DNA of 64,000 nt from Gnetum montanum (Eukaryota; Streptophyta; Gnetopsida; Gnetales; Gnetaceae): contig MNCI01035176.1 of the NCBI GenBank assembly GCA_015680685.1, forward strand, positions 74,024 through 138,023, in the 5' to 3' direction. Of the stretch, positions 9,882 through 21,500 are shown in pieces (the first letter of the stretch is position 1; each line of letters starts with the position of its first letter). A program made the translations under genes and the position numbers. Below the pieces are notes generated by a model, which ran no database searches, was not told the origin of the DNA, and saw only the letters and a program-made list of their open reading frames with translations.

Positions 9882-11938
9882 ATGTCTCTCTCAAAAGACT
9901 ATCACAACGCAACAACTAGTAAGGAAATTCATTGTAGAACCAATGAATTATATGATGATGAAGATGAGTACTCAATATAATGTAGGGGTCTCCTATGTAC
10001 ATAAACAAATAGAAAATCATCCCAACTCACAAATTCATAACCTACCTAGTGACAACCCCTGCTAGCCACGAAGAGCCTAATGCATATACAAGAGGCTGTT
10101 TGAATATCCCATAGGCATCGTAAGGAAAGCCTTCTACCCAAGATTGATTTAAACAACTTTTCTAAATTTTTAGGAGGTTATGATTTAGATCTACAACATC
10201 ATTTACAAGCCTTCCATGATGCCTATGTATGGAATAATATTGATAATGGATGGAGAAAACTTAATCTCTTTCCTACAAAACTTGTTGGATAACCAAAAGT
10301 ATGGTATAGGTCCTTAAGACCAAAATTAATTCAACGTTGGCTGACAATGGTAGAAATTTTCAATGAAACATATCAAACTTATGCAAGAGTGCTAGCCTTG
10401 AGGAAACAAATCCAAGAATGGAAGAAAGTGCAACATGAACCCTTAGACATGGCCTTAGAAAGATACTTGCATTGTTAAACTGCCCAGGCCATGGGTTCTC
10501 CGAGGAAAGGCTAATGTACCATATCATAGATGGGCTTCGTAATGAAACAAGGGAAACCCTAGGGATGTATGCCCCAAGTCAAATACATGAGCTATGAACC
10601 CACCAAATCCAAGAGCTTATTAAGAGGGTAGTAAAAGAAGAAGGAGAAATGACTAAATGGGAGAATGTTGAAAAATCTCAGTGGGACAAAAATCTCAATT
10701 TAACAAAGGTCCATAATCAAGAAGAGGAGAAATCAACTCACCTCAAGGAGGTGGAATCATCTTTGTCAATACTACAATTACTAGATGAAATTAAGACAAA
10801 GATCAATAAGATGACAGAATGGATACATGAAAAATGTGGAGAATATGCCAACACTATTAGAGGTAGAACCATGATGAACCAAGAAGCAGGATAGAACACC
10901 CTTAGATAATCGAAAAGAAGGGTTGAAGAGAATAAGAACTCAACTACTAATCATATGTATCAATGTAACATTTTCTTGTATGATCACCCCAAAGGTCAAC
11001 GCCCAATCTTGTCACATTTACATGATCAGTGGGGAAGAATGTTACATCTAGAGTTCGTACAAAAATATTGTGTTCAATCATAGTGGAAAAAATCTTAGTC
11101 ATGGGGGAGGCCATCCTCAAACTGGTCACATCCTTCATATCATCTAAACCCAAGCACTTATTAGGTTCAGCATCTTTTTTCCCCAACTGGGTCAACATCC
11201 TCTATCTCACCACATTATTATCATTCTCCTAGATACTATCAACCCATATCCTCTCCAAAAAAATCACTCCCTCGTGTGTCTTACACTTCTCCTCAATTTT
11301 AATATTCTCATCCTTCACCTCCTTCTACATCACCACCAATTGTACCCAAAGGATTTGCACCACAGCATCAACCCATGAATGTTACTTGTGCTACTACTAT
11401 CAACAACAGTGGGAATCCTCCACAACATCAAAGGCATCCCTTCGTTAGACATGACTATAGAAAGGGACCACACAATTCTGAGACCACTACATGCTCCCAC
11501 TCAGCACAAGCTCAACATTGTGGTGCATCTTTCTCCTCAAATACAAAACATTGTGTTACTTTATTTGGGTCCCCATCCAACACTCCAACAACTATGGGGC
11601 CCAATGAATATATCCATGTAGGGAGACATATCGATCCTTCCATACCATCTTATGGTCACAAGTGCCATAGTGGGTCAACTCCGTATCAATTAACCACATC
11701 TTCTAAATTTCCCCACTATGTCAACTTTAATACATTGTGTGCACCCAAATTTGGGTACATTCCAACCACCACATCAAAAGACATCCAATGGTTTGGATAT
11801 GACCAGGTCCCAATATTTTCGAAATGCATGGATCCAACCCTTCCATTTATTAATTCCCATTATGATCAAAAGTTTAGTTATGTGGGATATCCCCCATTCT
11901 TACAAATAGAATTAATAAATGTTTTTCCTTTTCTTTAA
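9882..11938 (+). pseudogene. A1 gag (Athila-type), decayed
   Basis: Homologous throughout to the better preserved A2 gag, which guides the reading. The capsid block 'HLQAFHDAYVWNNIDNGW' to 'ALRKQIQEWKKVQHEPLDMA' lies at about 10197-10455. A frameshift follows near 10470, then the coiled, charged region (10649-10890), and the Tyr/Pro/His-rich tail ends at a stop at 11936. Several in-frame stops and at least one frameshift make it non-functional. The role would be particle assembly and RNA packaging. Confidence 0.8.
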
Positions 11939-13320
11939 TTTTACAAATTTTTTGTTTTCCAGTTTTTCATCTTTCAATTTCTTGTTTTATCTTTTTATTT
12001 ATTATTTCATCTTTTTATCTTTTTATGAGTAATCTCATCTATGAATAAAGCACTCATGTGACTCATTGGTTGAGGTGTTGTTCTTTGCTATCAAGTCTCG
12101 AGTAACTAATTATTTGGATAGTGAGCCCATCACATCCACCCATCTATTCTATTAATAAGAGGTTCTACTCTAGGTCTAATGATATTCTTGACATCATTAA
12201 AACTTAAAGTAATTTTGTGCTCATTATTCCTAAAGCAAAAAATGATGGACTAAGAGGGAATGGTCAGGGTGTGACATCAAGGGGACTTGTGGATTCTCTT
12301 TGGTAGCATCTGTCAGAGTTATCATGTATCCTACTTGTACTAAGATCCTTGTAGATCTAATGAAAAATTGGATTAAGAGTAATAAAGGTACTCAATAAAG
12401 AAACCCAATGCTATTCTAGGGGATCCCACTAGAAAGACATGCACCCATGCCTGAAGGTAGGCATCTTCTCTAGATTACACATCAAAAAGAAAGAGAAAAG
12501 AAAAAAAAAAGAGAAAGTGTGCCAAAGTGGCCAAACAAAGATAGATGTGCTACAAAGAAATTCCAAATCACTCCTCCCTTGCACAAAATGCCAAGTGATC
12601 ATACACCTTCATGTCATAATGCTCTTATGGTTGTCCATCATTAGATGAAACAATGTGATGTCATTGATCAAAGGAACAGACTTGGTCTAGATTTTGGATC
12701 GATAGGCTAATGACACATTAATTACACACTACACTTAGGATTCATTGTGCCCTAGGTCAATTACCTCATGTTTCAATCTCTACAATCCCTTCTCCAATTC
12801 ATCCCATCTTGTTGTTCATGTATTTGTGACCCATGTCTTATGTAGCATTGAATTCTTACCTCATCATAATGGTATCTACAAGTGTGTGTTTTTTGGATTT
12901 TTTGTGGATTATATTTAACCCTTCTAGTACCTACATAAATTTTAAGGTGTGGTTATGTAAGGGCATTACAGGTTGAAACCTGCTTTGGGGAGGACCCACA
13001 TGTGTAACTTTTGTAATTTGTACTTGTTGCACACCGCCACATCATTTTATACCCTCCAAGTACTTCATTGTCAAATCTATTCTTTTCTTTGTCATCATTT
13101 TATCAAACATTCCTTAAAATTGTTACATGTCCTTTTATGTGTCACCTAAATAAATCAGGTCTAACATTAAACTTTTAGGGCAACTTCCTTGAAAAAATTT
13201 CTAACTCTAAAATCACACTAACCAAATAATTCAGCATTTATTAAAGGCAATGAGTAAGGTATGAAATAATTGAACTTCTTTCAATAACCTTAATAATAAT
13301 TAATCTTTTCGTGATTATAG
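11939..13320 (+). other. A1 internal non-coding region
   Basis: No supportable ORF. The block around 12080-13040 aligns with A2 59060-60010 and, on the other strand, with D 16590-17480 (for example 'acatcaaggggacttgtgga' and 'gtgtggttatgtaagggcat'). It is thus an ancestral 3' internal region shared by the gag-only A and pol-bearing D elements. A pyrimidine/AT-rich stretch lies at 11930-12010. Confidence 0.7.
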
Positions 13321-13760
13321 ATGGCCCCTAAAAAAGGAAAACAAGGAGGACCTTTTCAAGGTGCAACTGAACACCTAGGGGGAGGCAGAAGCCAAGGACC
13401 TCATACAGAACATGCAGCATAGGAGGCACAATCATTCAGCATCCATCAAGGAACTTCCATCACTACATAATCTGGCCAAGAAAAAGGTGGACAGGTCAAG
13501 GGCTAAGCCTATGAAGAGGAATGATGGTTATATGTGGCATGGCATGTCAAGTCCACTCAAATGAGCCTATAGCTACCGTGTCCATGGGAAGTGCCGACTC
13601 CATAAAACATTGGAACATTAGCATGGATGGCTCATAATCCTCACATAGAAGAGGAAAAATTTTAAGTGCTTCTTCAATAGTATCAATCTCAGAAGCTTGG
13701 AGCACAAGACAAAGGAAAGGCACCCATGGAGGAGCCACCACCACCTAGAACCACATGAGT
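13321..13760 (+). pseudogene. A1 second ORF remnant, internally deleted
   Basis: Begins with an ATG and 'MAPKKGKQGGPFQG', aligned to the A2 ORF at 60799 ('MAPKCGQ'). The central part present in A2 (about 61000-61380, the plant-transposon-like domain) is missing here. The two copies rejoin at 'gcttggagcacaagacaaag' / 'acttggagcataagaaaagg'. Several stops interrupt it. Function unknown. Confidence 0.55.
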
Positions 13761-13947
13761 TCCAACAAAATTCTGTCTATTTTTAATTCTATTTCTATGT
13801 CCCAATTTTGTTGTATTCATCTCTCCACTACGACATGAATAAATTCCTAGTTTACCAATAATCCCATACCTATCCACTATGTAATTGAATGAACTTGATC
13901 TCACTTTCTTTGACTTGAGGATAAGTTGTTATTTAGTCATGGGGGTA

Positions 13948-14830
13948 TGATGAATCGTGGTTTGTCAGGTGCTGATATTGGATCCTTGACATCGGACCCA
14001 CGATATTAGACCTACGATATCGTGGCCTAGCTAACGATATCAGATACGTGATATTGTGGTTCCTGTGTAAGCCTATAAATACAACATTTGGGCACACATG
14101 AAAGGAAGCAGTAAGTTAGAGTTAGTAGGTGTAGAAGTAGAGTCTTTCTTTACATTTTTAGTACTCTCAACTCTTTTCCTAGTGCATGCCCATAGTGTGA
14201 TGATTGTAACTATATGGAGCCTTTATTCAAGTGTGACATACTTGGACATATGCATGATCGGAAATAAAGATCGAGATTACTTCATCATTACAACATTCAC
14301 TTAGTTTTAATTGTTTATTGTTCTTGTTATTTATTGTTTTCTTAATTAATAATTCTTATCCTTCATTTACTATCCTTATTATTAAATGTGGAATGAGTAT
14401 GAATTAATCACAAGAATTTAAATGTGACTACTTGGTAACCCGATAGTGTATTTAGGAGTGCTCAAGTAATATATGCTTGGTAATCCCAAAAGTAGTACAC
14501 GAGGTCCAAGATGTGTATGAATGATTAAGGACAAATGCTCATCGTATTTAGGCTAGCTTAGATGCTCTTCTCCTATTCCCTCTTAGCTTAATCAAAGTTA
14601 TTTTCCATTGCCTCTAGGATTAGCAAAATTTTAGGACCACATCATACACCTCACTCTAGACTAAACCATACGTGACAAAGCAAATACTAGTCCAAGTGGG
14701 AAGACAGCAAACTACGATCAATGTGTAACTATCTAGATACCACAACTAGCCCATCTATAGAGTTAGACTAGATCATGCGTTAATGTTCGTATTTGTATGG
14801 TTGAGTGTAGGGGTACCTCGCCACTCATCA
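13948..14830 (+). repeat. A1 3' LTR
   Basis: Preceded by a short purine tract 'catgggggta' (13938-13947) that fits a polypurine tract. It starts TGATGA and ends TCATCA, with a TATA box at 14074-14081 and GATATC-type words at 13975-14050. It aligns readily to the 5' LTR, though with many single-base differences and a small insertion near 14555-14585, so the insertion is not recent. Confidence 0.92.
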
Positions 14831-15080
14831 ATTACTTTGTAAGATAGAACGCTATATATTCTCATCCGGCACTTGTTGCTCATTGCACATTTTAGCATCA
14901 CTACTAAAATATTTTGAAGAGGGGTGAGACTCCCCGAAAACATTTTATGTAGCAACTTTGCTCTTATGTCTATTTGAGCCTCATCCAAATTTGTTTCTTT
15001 TGTCTAAATCATTTTTCTCTACCCTTCTGTCTTTTCTTCAGTTGCATGAGATCAAAGTAAAATTTTAAGTACCCCAAAAA
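14831..15080 (+). repeat. Right pseudo-LTR of PLE, right part (after A1)
   Basis: Continues the pseudo-LTR from 8868 and matches 5140-5398 ('atatattctcatcc', 'gaggggtgagact', 'tctacccttctgtcttttctt'). The first five bases are the A1 target duplication. Confidence 0.78.
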
Positions 15081-15205
15081 TTTTAATTACCCCAAAATTT
15101 TAAGTACTCCTAAAATTTTAAAATGTTAAGTACCCCATAATTTTTAGTAGCCCTAAAATTTTAAAATGTTAAGTACCCCAAAATTTTAAAATTTTAAGTA
15201 CCCCT
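15060..15205 (+). repeat. AT-rich tandem array of 'aagtacccc(t)aaaatttt'
   Basis: About seven short units such as 'taagtaccccaaaattttaa' expand the last few bases of the pseudo-LTR. The left pseudo-LTR has a single unit at 5386-5402, so the array grew after duplication or during insertion of this copy. Confidence 0.75.
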
Positions 15206-16189
15206 CTCCCATCAACAAGCATGTCAACAACAATAATCAAATAACATGCACATGGTAGGTGGTCAATGGCAGGAGGTAGCCTCTCTCTCTATCCTACTGA
15301 TTAACAAAGAAACAACGTCTACAGCAACAACATCTATGACGACTCCCAATGGCTGTAGTGGGTACATGGATTAGCAAGAGCATGGAAATTATCTACTAGG
15401 ATGAGCAAATACAAATAGCCACTATAGCGATGCACATAAGTGATGTGTGGCAATGTTGTAGGTAATGCACACAAGCATAACGTGTGGAAATTGCAATCAT
15501 GTCTATAGGTAGTGCACAGCAGTGATGTACAAACGACGATAGAAAATGCATGATGCACAACATTAGTAGTGATTGGCCGTAGGTGCAAGGAAACACATGC
15601 ATCAACAATAGGAGGCATGTGGTGGGGCATGATCAGTGATGAGAAAAGGTAGCATCTAAAATAACAGCGTTAGCGACACTAACAAAGGCCAATGGCACAA
15701 ACAATGATGATCATGGTGATGGACGATGATGATGTGTGGCAGTATCATCTATGTCTATGTTAGCAGCACTAGTAGAGGTCAGCAGTAGTAGGCAGTGCAT
15801 AGCAATGAATAGTGGGTAGCATGTACCAGTCAATAGCAGCAACTAGCAGCAATGGTAGTAGTGCATCCTTGTGTTGTGGGGTTTTCATCCCTGTGCTGGT
15901 AGGGTTTTCTGCCTAGTAATGGGTGCCACTAGCAACAACAGTGGCAACACCAAGTAACTACGAAAGGAGCCAGTGAATGATAGTCATGTACAATGATGAG
16001 GGGGTAGGATCCCTAGTTAACTATAATGTCACATAGCCCTCTCCAACCAAGATTATTCCTAGGTTTTTGTACACACACGGGAGGCACCTGAGGTAATAGT
16101 CTTCCTAAATGAGTTTTTTTCTAGGTGTTAATGTGTCCAGAATTTATGCATCAAAAATATGAAAATTATAAATGAAAATTTTTCCTAAT
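15206..16189. other. Unassigned region, CAA/CAG/GAT-rich, no gene seen
   Basis: A purine-skewed, microsatellite-like stretch with recurring 'agcagca', 'gatgatg' and 'caacaa' words. Open frames here on the minus strand are short and of low complexity, and I do not accept them as genes. The part 16018-16160 weakly resembles 4826-4905 ('taacatcacataaccctcc', 'gttgatgtgt'), possibly an old shared host sequence around the PLE. Confidence 0.4.
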
Positions 16190-16296
16190 TCCTCCATGCT
16201 ATATATAATATTTATATGTGTGATACTGTAAATACGACATCGTAAATGCAATATCATAGGTACCTGTGATATCATAACTATGATGTCACCTTAGAA
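16190..16296 (-). repeat. D 3' LTR stub
   Basis: About 100 bp resembling the U3 end of the right LTR ('tacgacatcgtaaatgcaatatcat', 'gatatcataactatgat' against 24980-25015). The remaining LTR is missing and is replaced by unrelated sequence on the left. Confidence 0.5.
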
Positions 16297-17770
16297 AAAA
16301 TCATATTTTCTTAAGGTTTTTCAAAGAAAAATTGAGTCCCATTGAATTGATGGAAGATATACATCATGTTGAAAGGATCATAAATTGGAGATAATGCTTC
16401 AAATATGAAAAAAAAAGCATTTACAATATATGATTAATGAATCTTAGGCTACGAAAGTGTATGAAGTGTTGATGGAATTAATGAGATAAACAATGGTGTT
16501 GTATCATTAGAACAAATAGTGTGAATGATATGGTAAGTGCTTATTATCATTCATCAAAATTGAAAGGCTCAAGATGATGTGAAATTGCTTGGTAGGTATA
16601 AAACACAACAATTATACAAGTGGCTCCTCCCCGAAACAAGCTCCAACCCTTAATGCCCTTGTATAACCACACTTAAAAGTGTCCTCAGGCACTTAAGGAG
16701 TTGAATGTAACACATACATGTTTAGTAATACACACATGGTAGTACCACCAAATTGGGAAAATAACTCTATGTTACACAAAATCATAAGTTTTGATTATTC
16801 AAATAGTGAGATGAGATGGACTTAGAAGGGATTGTAGAAATTTGGATGTGAGGTGTCTTACCATAGGCATAATGAATTATTGTGTTTTATTAGTGGTTAA
16901 AGTAACCATTGGCCTTTATGTCCAAGATTCAAATAAATTCTAGATCACATTCTAGTGACATCGCATCGTTTTATCTCTTGGAATTACAATCATAAGACTA
17001 TCAATTTTAGAAGGGGCATTGTCACTTGATGTATTGTCCAGGGGAGGAATTTTATTCATGGAACTTTATTTTTATTTGAAATTTTTGAGAAATTTCCTAC
17101 CTTTAGGCATGGGTAACATGTCTTTCTAGTGCAAACCCTAGAAATTTATTTTATGCTCTTTTATTGTTTAACTGTGAAACCTTTTAAGGTAGCACTTATT
17201 TAACTCTCACTTCCATTTTTTGTTAAATCTATAAGGATATAATACAACCTTAGTAACATGATAGAATTCACAATAATAATTCAAAAAGAATCCACAAGTC
17301 CCCTTGATGTCATACCCTTTTCATTTCCCCATGGTTGTTCACTCTTTGATCTAGGCATAATGATCACAAGTTTATTCTTAGTTTTTATGGTAGAAAAGAA
17401 TGTCATTACCACCATGGTAAGAACCTCTTATTAATAGAACAGATGGATGATGTGGGATCACTATGCAAATAATTAATCTCTTATGACTTAATATCATAGA
17501 GAAATCTTCATCTTATTGGACTACATATTCTTTTATTTTAATGTATTTTATTAATAATCAAAAATATTTTCAAAGGATTCGAAGAAAAAGTATAAAAGAA
17601 ATGGAAAAGATAGAAAAAATTATGAAAAATATTTAAAAGAATGAAAAATGTAAAAGAATATGAAAAATTGAAGAAATGGAAAAGTATAAAGAATAAAAAA
17701 TGTCAAATAATATAGAAATATGGAAAGAATTGTAAAACAAAAAATAGAAAAATTAGCAAGAGATCTACAA
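16297..17770 (-). other. D 3' internal non-coding region
   Basis: No ORF supportable. About 16590-17480 is the reverse complement of A1 12090-13030, sharing 'acatgtctttctag', 'aaggggacttgtggattct' and 'attaataagaggttc' segments. An A-rich stretch at 17575-17760 ('gaaaaagtataaaagaaatgg') is the reverse complement of the T-rich stretch that follows gag in A1. Confidence 0.65.
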
Positions 17771-17772
17771 TT

Positions 17773-18960
17773 TTAAATGGACACCCCCATGACTATTATG
17801 AAGATCATAGAAATGGAAGATAGAATAACTAGAAGACTGGTCAGTAGGTTGGGTAGACTCCTTTGAATACTCATAATATGGTTTGGCTTGTTGGATGTTG
17901 ACAAGGATAAGCTTATGAGGACTAGATGGATGATGAATAGGTAAGGCACCAGATGGATAAGCAACATGTATGATGTAGGGTCCCTCCCAAAGTTTCTACA
18001 ACTTAGCCTTTTGGGGAAAATGATTGGGATTATAATAAAGGACCTTGTCACCTAGTTTTATAATTACATTCTTTATCCATGAATTGTGCCTTAATTTAAA
18101 GTAATGCTTATGGACCTCACTACCCATGAGTGCTACTAGCCGATTCTCCTCTAAAAGATTTAGATTCATGAAACATTCCTTTTGGGCTAAACTCAAATCA
18201 AGGTTAAGTTTATTGGAAGCAGCTAAAGTGTGAATCTCTACTTGAATTGGAAGTGTTGGCAACTTTCCATAGACTAGCGCATATGGGGTGTACCCTATAG
18301 GTAACTTCCAAGATGTTCTATAGGTCCATAAAGCATTTTTTAATTTTGTACTCCAATCACATCTAAACCTACTAATTGTCCTANGTTTAATTTTGTACTC
18401 CAATCACATCTAAACCTACTAATTGTCCTAATGAGTATTCTAGTAATTTTACGGTTAGTGACTTCAACTTGACCATTTTCATGAGGATGATATTGTGTTA
18501 CTAATTTATGGTTAACCCCAAGTTGTTGCATGAGCTTCTTAAAGGTAGCATTGGTGAAGTGGGATCCATTATCTAATATTAGCATTCTAGATACTTCAAA
18601 TCAGTTTACCACATGTTGAAAAAAATTGGTAATTATTTTTTTTGTACAATCCTTCAATGCTACTGCCTCTACCCACTTTGTGCAATAATTCATAGTCACA
18701 ATAATGTATGCTTTTATATTTAACATTAGTTGAATGGATCCCATGAAACCAATTTCCCAAATATCAAAAGGCTTCAGTAGTTGTATCCAATGTTGCAACC
18801 CTTCATATCTGGCCATAATTTCTTCATCACTTTGGTAGCGTTCACAAAATTATGTGAACATGTGGGCATCTCTAAATAGGATAGGCCAAAAGTAGTCCAT
18901 CATTAGTAGTTTAAGTGTTATTTTGTGCCCTACATAGTGGCCACCACATGGACCTTCATG
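17773..18960 (-). pseudogene. D integrase, decayed
   Basis: The zinc-finger part keeps 'HEGPCGGHY' near 18950. The core follows with 'IWEIGFMG' (normally I-D-F-M-G, so the first catalytic Asp reads Gly), 'YCTKWVEAVALKDC', 'LILDNGSHFTNATF' (second Asp kept) and 'HPHENGQVEVTNRKITRIL' (catalytic Glu kept). 'TYRTSWKLPIGYTPYALVYG' closes the core. An N and an adjacent 45-bp duplication at 18339-18430 break the frame, which is probably an assembly scar. The enzyme would insert the cDNA into nuclear DNA. Confidence 0.8.
18339..18430. other. N-flanked perfect 45-bp duplication (likely assembly scar)
   Basis: The stretch 'tttaattttgtactccaatc' to 'ctactaattgtccta' occurs at 18339-18383, is followed by N at 18384 and g, and occurs again without change at 18386-18430. 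An exact repeat in otherwise decayed coding DNA, joined by an N, indicates overlapping contig ends that were not merged. Confidence 0.88.
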
Positions 18961-20620
18961 GGAATCTTGTAAAGCTCTCTGTTGGTCATAATCTAGCACA
19001 CACTATCTAACAAGCCCATTTGCACAAACCTTGTATAGGTTGCCATTGATTTCCATGTACTATTTGGCTTTATAAAAGAATTATTCTCATTCTTTTCTAC
19101 TCCATTCAATAGGAAGCTCTTGTGTTGTGAGATAAGTTAGGTACTCTATGGTCCATGGCCTTCCTATTGAATCTACATCCTTTACTATCTTAGTTAACAA
19201 GTCCTCATCATGAAATTGATTTGATGATAAAGGTTCTACTCGGTTATCAGCATCCCATTTCAACCTTGATAAATAATTAGCTATAATATTTTATATCCAT
19301 TTTTTATCAATCATTATTATGTCAAACTCTTGGAGAATCACAAGTCATCTTATCACTCTAGGACTAACTATTGGCTTGTTCATCAAAAATTAGATGGCAC
19401 TATGATTAGTGTGGACATATATCTAGTAACTAAGCACATGATGTCTAAATTTTTTAAGCACATACACCATAGTCATCAACTCATTTTTAGTAGTATTGTA
19501 ATTTAGTTATTCTCTAGCAATGCTACTACTAGCACAATGTATGTACTATGGTCTCTTTTGATCATCAAGTTGTATTAGCACTGTGCCAAGTGCATAATTG
19601 AAACCATCAGTCATGATATGAAAAGGTCTTGACCAATCCAAAGGTAGGAGGATTGGTATCAAAACTAACTTTTTCTTCAATTCTTTTAATGCCTTTTCAC
19701 ATGACTCATTCCAATCAAAGGATGCACTCTTCTTTGTGAGTTCTACAAGTAGTTTGGCTATTTTTGAAATGTTTTCAATAAATCTTATATAGTATGTCGT
19801 ATGGTCCAAAAAGGATCTTACATCTTTTATTGTCTATGACTATTGAGTGATGTTTTGGATGACTCTATTTTTTTCAAGATTTACCTTTATACCCTTCTAG
19901 GAGATTTTCTGTCCTAGCACTATGCCTTTCTAGACCATAAGATGACCCTTTTTCTAGTTATGCTTTAAATTGATTTCAACACATTGTCTAAGTACCTACT
20001 CTAGCTAGTCTAGTGCTTTTTTGAAATCTAGCTCTTATGTGGAGAAATCATCCATAAAAAATTCAACACCATTGCCTATTTGCTTCTGGAATATACTTAA
20101 GAACAATCTCTAGAAGGTTTTTGGTGCATTGTAAAGACCAAAAGGCATCTATCTATAAGCAAATGTTCCCCATGGGCTAGTGAACATGGTCTTTTCTTAG
20201 TCTTTAAGTGCAATGTAGATTTGATTGTATTTGCTGTACCCATCTAGAAATTTGTAATATTCATGTCCTAAAATTGTATCCAGGACCTAATCAATAATTG
20301 ACAATGGGAAATGATCCTTAAATGTGGTTGAATTCAACAACCAAAAGTTAATGCAAACACGTCATTTGCCTCCCTTCTTTGGAACTATCACCAAAAGACT
20401 TACCCATTTACTATTTGCAATTGAATAAATGAATTCTTCATTCAATAATGTTTTCAATTCTTGCTTGACTACCTCCATGAGATTAGGATTAAGCCTTTGT
20501 TTAGATTGTTGTTTTGGTTTGATTGCAAGATTAGTGTAAATCTAATGTTGACAAATTCATAGATCAATTCTCATGATCTCATCATAAGAACACACAAATA
20601 TTGTAGACCATCTGTTGAGC
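18961..20620 (-). pseudogene. D reverse transcriptase and RNase H, decayed
   Basis: The RT reads from about 20400 down: 'VCINFWLLNSTTFKDHFPL', 'YYKFLDGYSKYNQIYIA', 'SPWGTFAYR' and the catalytic 'FMDDFS' (20050, both Asp kept), which is the Athila form of YxDD. The connection and RNase H start follow at 19546-19809 ('SCEKALKELKKKL', 'FHIMTDGFNYALGTVLIQLD'), then 'ELMTMVYVLKKFRHHVLSYQ' and 'VHTNHSAI'. Multiple stops interrupt it. A single RNase H domain is seen, unlike family B. Confidence 0.8.
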
Positions 20621-21500
20621 ACTTCCAGTAGTTTCCTTTTTTTTCTCTTTATCTAGGTTTTCATTGATAATTATTGGCTTCTTATTATTCTAAAATGCAT
20701 ACTCTAACATTTCTAGTAGGGCCTTCAATTCTATTTTTTCTGGTTTCATTGTGTCTAGGATTTCCTAGTGTCCCTAGTCTATTTCTTCCTCTTGATTATT
20801 TTGAGGGTAAGAGTGTCTTTTCCTTAGTTGTTCCAACTTATCTATTTCTACAACATAGGTATTGATGATCTATTCTTCTGGTTTCCCATGTACTTATTAG
20901 ATTGAGTTTCTTCACTAGTAATCAGCCACTAGGTGCCCTCTTGTTGGATGGTTGCTGCATATAGGCAATTTTGTACACATCTTGTTTCTATGCATTGATT
21001 ACATGACTTGTTATCTTTTTGTTTAATAATCCAAATTCTTGCATGAAATAGCATCCTTGATCATTATATGCAATACATGGAATCCTCCGTTTGTGTATGA
21101 TTTGGGCTTCATAAATTTCCAAGGACAAATCATGAATTCCAAGCTTAGCATCCATGGTGCTAAACCAAACTCTTCCCATGATAATTGGAAATTCTCCCTT
21201 GTTTTCCCTACATGAATAACTAGAAAATTGGGAGGATAGGACTAGCCAATGATTGTAGTAATCACATCATCCACCTATTCAAGTGGAATTGTGATTGACT
21301 GGTTTGCAAGCTCTAAATGGATGTTACTTTTATTTAGTGGTGGAAGGTTCAAGGCCTAGTACATGTCTTGAGATATTAGATTTACTCTAGACCTAGAATC
21401 TAATAGAGATTTGCACATTTTTTGTCCTACTCTTTGGAGATAAATCAAGGGACTTCTTGGATCAGTTCTTTACTATTAAAGAGCCCCTACCTTGATCCAA
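20621..21500 (-). pseudogene. D protease and flanking linker, decayed
   Basis: An aspartic protease region on the minus strand. 'LLDSRSRVNLIS' near 21400 holds the active-site Asp (usually D-S/T-G) with Gly changed to Arg. 'MGRVWFSTMDAKLGI' at 21179-21130 matches the later 'GRPFLxTxxAxID' part of Athila-type proteases. Stops interrupt. The enzyme would cleave the gag-pol polyprotein. Confidence 0.65.

Larger units (their letters stand above)
8869..14830 (+). mobile_element. A1: gag-only LTR retrotransposon (TR-GAG-like, Athila-related), 5.96 kb
   Basis: A complete element in structure. Two LTRs of 880 and 883 bp begin TGATGA and end TCATCA, the tRNA-Asp-type primer site is at 9750, and a purine tract precedes the 3' LTR. 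A 5-bp target duplication 'attac' lies at 8864-8868 and 14831-14835. Removing the element restores the PLE pseudo-LTR. Inside are a decayed gag, a long non-coding stretch and a remnant second ORF. Protease, RT, RNase H and integrase are absent, so it must have used enzymes from a relative. Element D, which shares LTR and 3' internal sequence, is the obvious candidate. Confidence 0.9.

Noticed and set aside
15334-15630. 98-aa minus-strand frame with His/Cys/Thr-rich sequence
   Set aside because: Low-complexity DNA, an overlapping second frame, no motif and no conserved copy in the window.
16018-16160. Second PLE flank homologous to 4826-4905
   Set aside because: Similarity is limited to a few short words; too weak to claim a shared element boundary.
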